A stretch of 64,000 bases of DNA from Pseudofabraea citricarpa (taxonomy: Eukaryota > Ascomycota > Leotiomycetes > Helotiales > Dermateaceae). Location of the stretch: the NCBI GenBank assembly GCA_029641185.1, contig JAPWGK010000001.1, positions 260,501 through 324,500 on the forward strand, read 5' to 3'. The notes beneath the pieces are model-generated. The model did not search any database, was not told where the DNA came from, and was given only the letters and a program-made list of their open reading frames with translations. Position numbers and translations under genes: made by a program. Positions 58,330-64,000 of the stretch are shown here, one piece after another; the stretch's first letter is position 1; the number at the start of each line of letters is the position of its first letter.

Positions 58330-60410
58330 TTTTAGGTTTCAAAAGGAAAAGGTTGGAGTTGAGTTAGATGATACCATCGGTACTGGGTGGAGTTCTGAGC
58401 ATTATGGCCAATTTATATAATACCAATTTATGAGCATTAGCTACATTTACCTGCAGCGGAGAGAACACACAAGAAGCTTTACTTCCCGACGTACTCGGGA
58501 TATCTTAATCCCGCTGGAATCAGACTGGTCGATGAAGGAGTTATGTCTTATACGCTTTAAGTATATCAGGAAATAAAATTCCGTTCCAGACATACTATCA
58601 CAGTAGTTCTTTGCTAATTTTAAACTTTGGTAGCTCTTGTTGTTATTCTTAATCTTTTTATCATATATTTAGAGACAGCAATATGTAGGGATTCACTCCT
58701 GTGTTCTTCCTTGTTGCTATCTTTAATCATTATACGTCTACAAAGTCTATATAAATGTAGCCTTCTCTCACAAGCAAACCAGATTCGGCGAGATAAACTC
58801 GCAATCTGTTCTGATTATAGTCTTATAGAAGAGTGGAGTTCTGTCTATATTTATTTATTATTATTCATCTTACTGTTAATGGTGACAGTTCTTTCTCAAA
58901 GGATTTCTGTAAAACTGTCATTAACTAGCCACAGGCACAAGTCGTGTAAATGTTAACCCGTAATACCAGAAAGGCCAGTCGCAACCTATACCAGGCACTT
59001 GAAAATTCTTATTTTATGAGAGAAAAGATTCTTGTTGCCATTCAAATCCCTGTTGCCAGCTGCTATAACCCTGCATCTAGCTAAACCACAATTGTAAGAA
59101 TACTACCTATTGTACATCTGCGCAACCTGTTATTCAGAGTGTTGGTTGATCTTACGCTTCTTTCTCTCTTGGTCTGAGCCGGTCAATTCGCACGTATCAA
59201 TCTCCATTGTCGGTCCTCTTCTGCGATTCAACTTCCAATAACGGTATTGCGTTTTAAAAGTAAGTCTTCAAACCGTCTTGCTGTTTATTAGCAACCCTTT
59301 GAAAATACTCCCTCTATATCATCTTACACTTGACTATATACTTGCAAATCTAGGTATGGTTCTTCAGAAGGCTGATAATTCTCTATGGGGTAGTGATTGT
59401 ATGTCGTGTGGTCAAGAAGATGGGCACGTTACACATGGCGGACAAGCTCCTCACACAAGCCGAGAATCACATAGTATATAACAGGCTCCTGCTTGAAGGA
59501 TTGATGGATTTAACTAAGGATCATGTTCAGAGTGAGGATCCTTTGATGCATTTTGTTTTGGTCTGACGGGCAAGAGGGAAGCCAGTTAAATAAGTCATCC
59601 TTGTATGGTAGCTTAACATCCAAATTTGGATTCACATGCCAAGCAAATCCGATTATGAGTTAGAGAACGAGATGGATGCAGAACTAGTGCACTCGGGAGT
59701 CTTCTCCTCTTGTCTTGCCAGCGACTTTCTGGGGGGGCTGATACAGTATCTCTATGAATACTCTGAGAGATAACATTACGTTGTCAGCTCCTCTTCTGTT
59801 GTCATTCCACATAGTCATATGCTAACAAATGAAGTATTCTGAGATTTCAAACCGAGGATCTAACTCCGGCGGAGACTTCGTCTAATAGTCATTCGAATCA
59901 TGACCATGTCTTGACTTGCTTGGGAAGGCATGTCTTAGACTCCCTCGAGTTGCTCTTTAGTTCGAGTTAGAAAATAATTTCAATTAGTAGTGTCGCCATT
60001 TTATACCGAACAATCGACCCCTAAACGAAGTGGGTAGAAATTTACATGTCTTGGAATTATATCAGCCGGCTGGAATGTTTAATGGGACTACTCTTGCTAC
60101 TATTCCATTACTGGGTGATCTGTCTCCAAAACGCGATTCTAAGGTAAGTGAGCGAGCAATAAACATTGTCTACCTAGGTAGGTACTCGCACCAAATCTTG
60201 GCTTTACAGAAAGAAATCCTCTAATTCTTTTGGATATCCATCCTTGCTACCAAAATAAGGAGATTCATGTATCTAGCACCTTCTATAGAAATCTCTTCTA
60301 TATAAACCTCTGCTATGCCTCTTGAATTCAAACCACAAGCAGCACCCTTTTTCAAAGCTCGGTGGGTTTCGTGTCTATCGAACCTCTATAGATGAGAGGC
60401 AGTACAGCAG
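58330..60410. other. AT-rich gene-poor region
   Basis: No supported gene. Frames are short and biased toward Leu/Ile/Ser codons, as AT-rich decayed sequence gives. It could be an old, mutated transposable element, but no element protein is recognisable. Confidence 0.35.
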
Positions 60411-61130
60411 ATCCATCAATCGGGGCCGCAAGGAAGTTATCCCGAACGTCAAAACCTGTGCAGATTTGGAAGCAGTATATCAAGTTATATCCTGTTGTCA
60501 GAGAGACTCTTGTTGTCATTCTTTGTAAAAGCACACGGCAGTGGTATGCAGTGGTGCGTAAAAGGCAAGTCAAAAGTGAGGTATAAGAAGGATGAGGATT
60601 CTCTATCTGCTATAGCTCCTCCCTATATGGCCTTTCGGCTACGCTCTTAGCTTATCACGTATAGTTATCGCGTGATACTTGATATCCACTCTCCCTTTGA
60701 TTCTTAGCCTTCATTTTATTATTCCTCACAGGCTTGCTTTATAGTTAAAAAGAACTGGGAAGCATATCTATCAATCGGGGCCGCAAAGAGGTTGTCCCGA
60801 ACGTTAGTACCTGTGCAGGTTTATGAAGTATATTATTAAGTTATGTCCTGTTATTAGAGAGACGCTTGTTGTTATTCCCTCTCCCTTTGATTTTTCGTCT
60901 TTATTTTATTACTTCTCATAGGCTTACTTTATCGGTGCAAATAACTAGGATATCTATTAATCGGGACCGCAAAGAAGTTATCCCGAACATCAGGATCTAC
61001 ACAGGTTTGTGAGAAGTATGTTAAGTTGTTAGAGAGACTCTTGTTGTCATTCCCTCTCCCTTTGATTTTTCGCCTTCATTTTATCATTCCTCACAGGCTT
61101 TCTTGATCCTTACAAAGAACTGAGCAGTAT
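60411..61130. repeat. Three diverged tandem copies of a roughly 185-bp unit (first copy longer)
   Basis: Each copy starts with an atc-x-at-x-aatcggg-x-ccgcaa core (about 60411, 60766 and 60952). It continues with gt-tatcccgaac, then a tattaagttat region, agagagactcttgttgtcat, and ends with ctccctttgatt...cattttat...ctcacaggct. The first copy carries about 160 bp of extra sequence in its middle. Differences between copies are largely C/T and G/A transitions, as RIP or deamination produces. No coding capacity is evident. Confidence 0.7.
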
Positions 61131-61170
61131 GTCCTTTGGCGGAGGAGAATGTAGATCCACGACTTGGGGT

Positions 61171-61500
61171 GCTAGCAGGTGGAGTCGTGTGCGTGAGTTG
61201 AAATCAAATGAGCGAATATCGACGCGATAACTTTATACCGCTGCCGCTACTATTGCCCGTACGAAAATCCCAGACTTGAGTACTGACAGGTGGAGTTATA
61301 CATGACTTGAAATAAGACAAACAAATATTAACGCGACAACTTCATGCCGCTACCCCTTACACCAACCGTACGATAGTTCCAGTAACTGGTGATTTATAAC
61401 TTAAGTGCTGACGGGGGGAGTTATATGCTTGACCTGAAGCATGTGAACAAATATTGACGCGATAACTTTATGCCGCTGCCGCTGCAGTACGATAATTCCG
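61171..61500. repeat. Second tandem repeat array, three copies of about 110-120 bp
   Basis: Copies begin near 61171, 61281 and 61405. Each shows aggtggagt-like sequence, a gacttgaa-like block, then aaatattgacgcgataactt, atgccgctgccgct and a ccgtacgata-like end. It is distinct from the preceding array, but lies immediately beside it with similar divergence. Confidence 0.7.
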
Positions 61501-62591
61501 GGAGCCGATGAAATGAAAAGTCACTGAATGAGGAGGGAAGAATTAGTATCCTAGAAACTTGGACGTGTGTATGATGAGGTCTTCTCTGTTGGTGTTGCTT
61601 ATCCTGTGTAGAAGGGATAGACTGTACAAAGTAAAATGATGGGGCTGTTTAAGTAGGTACCTAGGGAGGTAATGTAAATGACCCAGTATAATGCAATGTA
61701 AAGTGACCTCAGCTGAAAGGGGGCTTTGTTCGATAGCCTTGAGAATATACGTAGTCAACAAAACACTTAACACTAAGTGCCACATATTGCATCCTTTAGA
61801 GCATAAATGCAAACAGCATACACAATACCACACAGCGAAGATACATTACACGGCGACATATACATATACAGCAAGAGCAAGGACAGAGAGTGAGACACCA
61901 AATATAGAACACTCAAATGTTCTTCATTCCATATCTATCTAAGGTAGGTAGGTTCCAGACACGTACACACGTACATACATACACACATCCGCATCCGCAT
62001 GCACAAGCCAGCATCCAATACCCTAACCAACCACCCATGTCCTGTATCCCAATTCCCATATTCCCATGCCCAACCCCATCTTTATATAAGAAAAAAACAT
62101 GAACCAGAGACTAGGTAACAGGACGGTCGCTTCGCTTATGTAACAGGACGAAGGAAGACAAGATAAGTGCAAAAAGGAAAAATCAATCATGACCAGGCAC
62201 GGAAAAGAGATGAGACAGATAGAGATAAACAGTTAGAAAAACATTCGTGTGTACGTCTACGTCTTTGATATATGACCCTATCAAGGCCGTGACCCGATTG
62301 ACGGATAGGATAGGTAAGGTAGGTAGATCAGGTAATACCAGAAAAAGGAAATTGTAAAAAAAGAAAAGAAGGAGCTTAATAAAACCCCTCCTCAAATCGG
62401 TATCATCTCATAACAGACAGTAAAAGAATTGAAAAAAGGGAAGAAGAGAAACAATGACGCGAGAATTATACACAAAAAAACAGAGGGGGGAACCCTTCCC
62501 TCCCTTTGATTTTCCTCTTTTATTTACACCGGTTAATGATAAAGCAAAACGCCCAAGCTCTATAACTTTTTCTTCACGAGGCATGGGTGCC
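61501..62591. other. Intergenic region downstream of the last gene
   Basis: No supported gene. Contains CA/TA-rich simple sequence near 61955-61995 and probably the 3' UTR of the minus-strand membrane-protein gene. Confidence 0.4.
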
Positions 62592-64000
62592 TCATATCCA
62601 CTCTTTGACGTCCTCTTTCTTGATTGCTCGGCCTGAGTTGGACCGTGCTGGAGGAGGTGGTGATCGGAGACCACGATCACTACGAGTAGATGTAGAGTCT
62701 GAGCGTTGGGGTTGAGACGCGGTGGAATTATTTCTTAGAGGAGATGGCTTCTTGCTTGCTTCGGGACTGTATACTGTCGGACTTAAAATTGTTTGAGATG
62801 AACTGAGTCTCTTAATTTCTGGTGTGAGTACCCGTGGTGTAGGCGGTAATGTTTTCATCCTGATATCACGCTCGGGTGATGATGACTCGGGTGTTGGTGA
62901 CTCGGGTGATGTCACTGAAGCAGGACTTGGTATCGGTCGTAGCGGCGACCGTGCTGGAAGGTGTGCTGAGAGATTTTGTGTTTGGATTTGGAGTGTTGAA
63001 GGTGCGACTCGCTTGCCTGGAGCGCTGTAGGTTGTAGAAGGTAATGGCAGGTCGAGAATCTCATCTTGCGAGGGCATTGGGGCATGAGATAATCGGAGAC
63101 CAATCTGGACGGTTGCTGATGAGGCAATGGTGTTCATCGATGAATCCCTTCTATGTCTTGAGCCACCTGGGAAGTGAATGACCGGCGGTGGTACCAAGTC
63201 ACTGATATCGTAGATGGATTCAGTCGGTCTCGAAGGAGACATGGTTGGGCTCATAACGTCGCTGGGGAAAATGGAATACGAGGTTGATTGTTTGCGTGGT
63301 CGGGAGGGTGATGTGAGTGGAGATGCAGCAGATCTCGATGATCCAGCTCTGGGGTCTGGAATAGCGGCCAAGGCGGATCCCATAGTACCAATATGTTCGA
63401 CAGCGTTCGATGACAGGGGATTGTACTTGGAGATAGGTGCTTTGAAGTCGGGACTTGGGAGCGGTGCCAAACTGATTATTCTTCCCTTCTCGCCTATTGA
63501 GCTCCTTCTACTCTCTGCCATTGACATCGCAGTCAATCCCCTTCTGCTCTCTCCCCTCAACTCATGGGGTTCTTCGATTGGGTGTCGTAATGCGTGACCG
63601 AATGCCAATTCGTTTGGTCCCCAGATTCTGATCTCTTGCTTATTTCGATCCATAAATTTGCTCTTTGGCCCGAAAGAAGTGTTTGCTGTGTTCGATCGGA
63701 GAAAGAGTTGAAGAAGGCCTGTCATTAATCCAGACAGGTTTAAGACAACAGTCGCCATCATTGCTGTCTTTAGATTACCATTACCAATCGTTTGCGAGAC
63801 GAAGTATGGGATAACAAATGCCTAATCGAGTCAGTGGCTATAGTTGGATCGAGCCGAATTAAGACTTACCATTGACACAAGACCAAGAACAAGGTAGTAT
63901 ACCATTCTTGATGCGGCAATTCGTTGATCCTCCTCGACCATTGATGCACTCGATAATCTAATGAAGATTGTGAGGGCACTAACGGCCATTATTCCAGCGC
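62592..64000 (-). CDS. C-terminal part of a fungal multi-pass membrane protein (truncated by window edge)
   Basis: Two exons are visible: 64000-63870 and 63821-62592, joined by a 48-nt intron (GTAAGT...GATTAG). The N-terminus lies beyond the window. At least three hydrophobic segments are seen: IMAVSALTIFIRL, MVYYLVLGLVSMAFVIPYFV and MMATVVLNLSGLMTGLLQLFL. After the last helix comes a roughly 360-residue hydrophilic tail rich in Ser, Pro, Thr and Arg, with many SP/TP sites. It resembles a cytosolic phosphorylation-regulated tail. The arrangement recalls fungal seven-helix receptor-like proteins, but with the N-terminal helices missing I cannot name the family. Confidence 0.65.

Overview
The window looks like a filamentous ascomycete chromosome segment. 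Genes are split by short introns of about 45-65 nt with GTAAGT-like donors and CTAAC/CTGAC-like branch sites. Protein types are typical of Pezizomycotina: an NDT80/PhoG regulator, Zn(II)2Cys6 factor, fungal RGS-transmembrane protein, and secreted proteases. A leotiomycete (Helotiales-like) origin is my best guess from protein character; it is inference only. No tRNA, rRNA, CRISPR array or intact transposon could be supported.

Layout. 1-6 kb: a low-complexity leader, an NDT80/PhoG (XprG/VIB-1-like) regulator, and a small lysine-rich nuclear-type protein. 7.3-18.7 kb is an accessory-looking block: an F-box protein, a divergent pair of secreted proteins (Asp-zincin-like metallopeptidase and a large cysteine-rich protein), a decayed protein kinase, a SET-domain protein with a signal-like N-terminus, and a secreted aspartic protease. 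19.3-22 kb: the housekeeping pair MTQ1 (protein glutamine methyltransferase) and AIM32 (thioredoxin-like ferredoxin) share one promoter. 23.7-31.3 kb: an RNase H-like protein with an eroded active site, a small reading frame broken by one stop codon, a molybdenum-cofactor-sulfurase-like enzyme, and a second F-box protein that only appears after splicing.

31.9-36 kb: a Zn(II)2Cys6 factor and a monocarboxylate-type MFS transporter are divergently arranged and may be a regulator-transporter pair. 36.7-40 kb: an NmrA-like reductase and a large membrane protein converge. 40.6-45.9 kb: an RWD-RBR ubiquitin ligase, dolichyl diphosphatase and NAD-dependent formate dehydrogenase. 46-62.5 kb is gene-poor: ribosomal protein S28, an APH-fold phosphotransferase, a RAX1-like RGS membrane protein, a 26-nt poly-G tract, and two families of diverged tandem repeats whose differences look like RIP-type transitions. 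The window ends inside a membrane protein with a long Ser/Pro-rich tail.

Exon joins were worked out by hand from splice signals and reading-frame continuity. Spans run from start codon to stop codon including introns. No homology search was possible, so family names rest on motifs I recognise.
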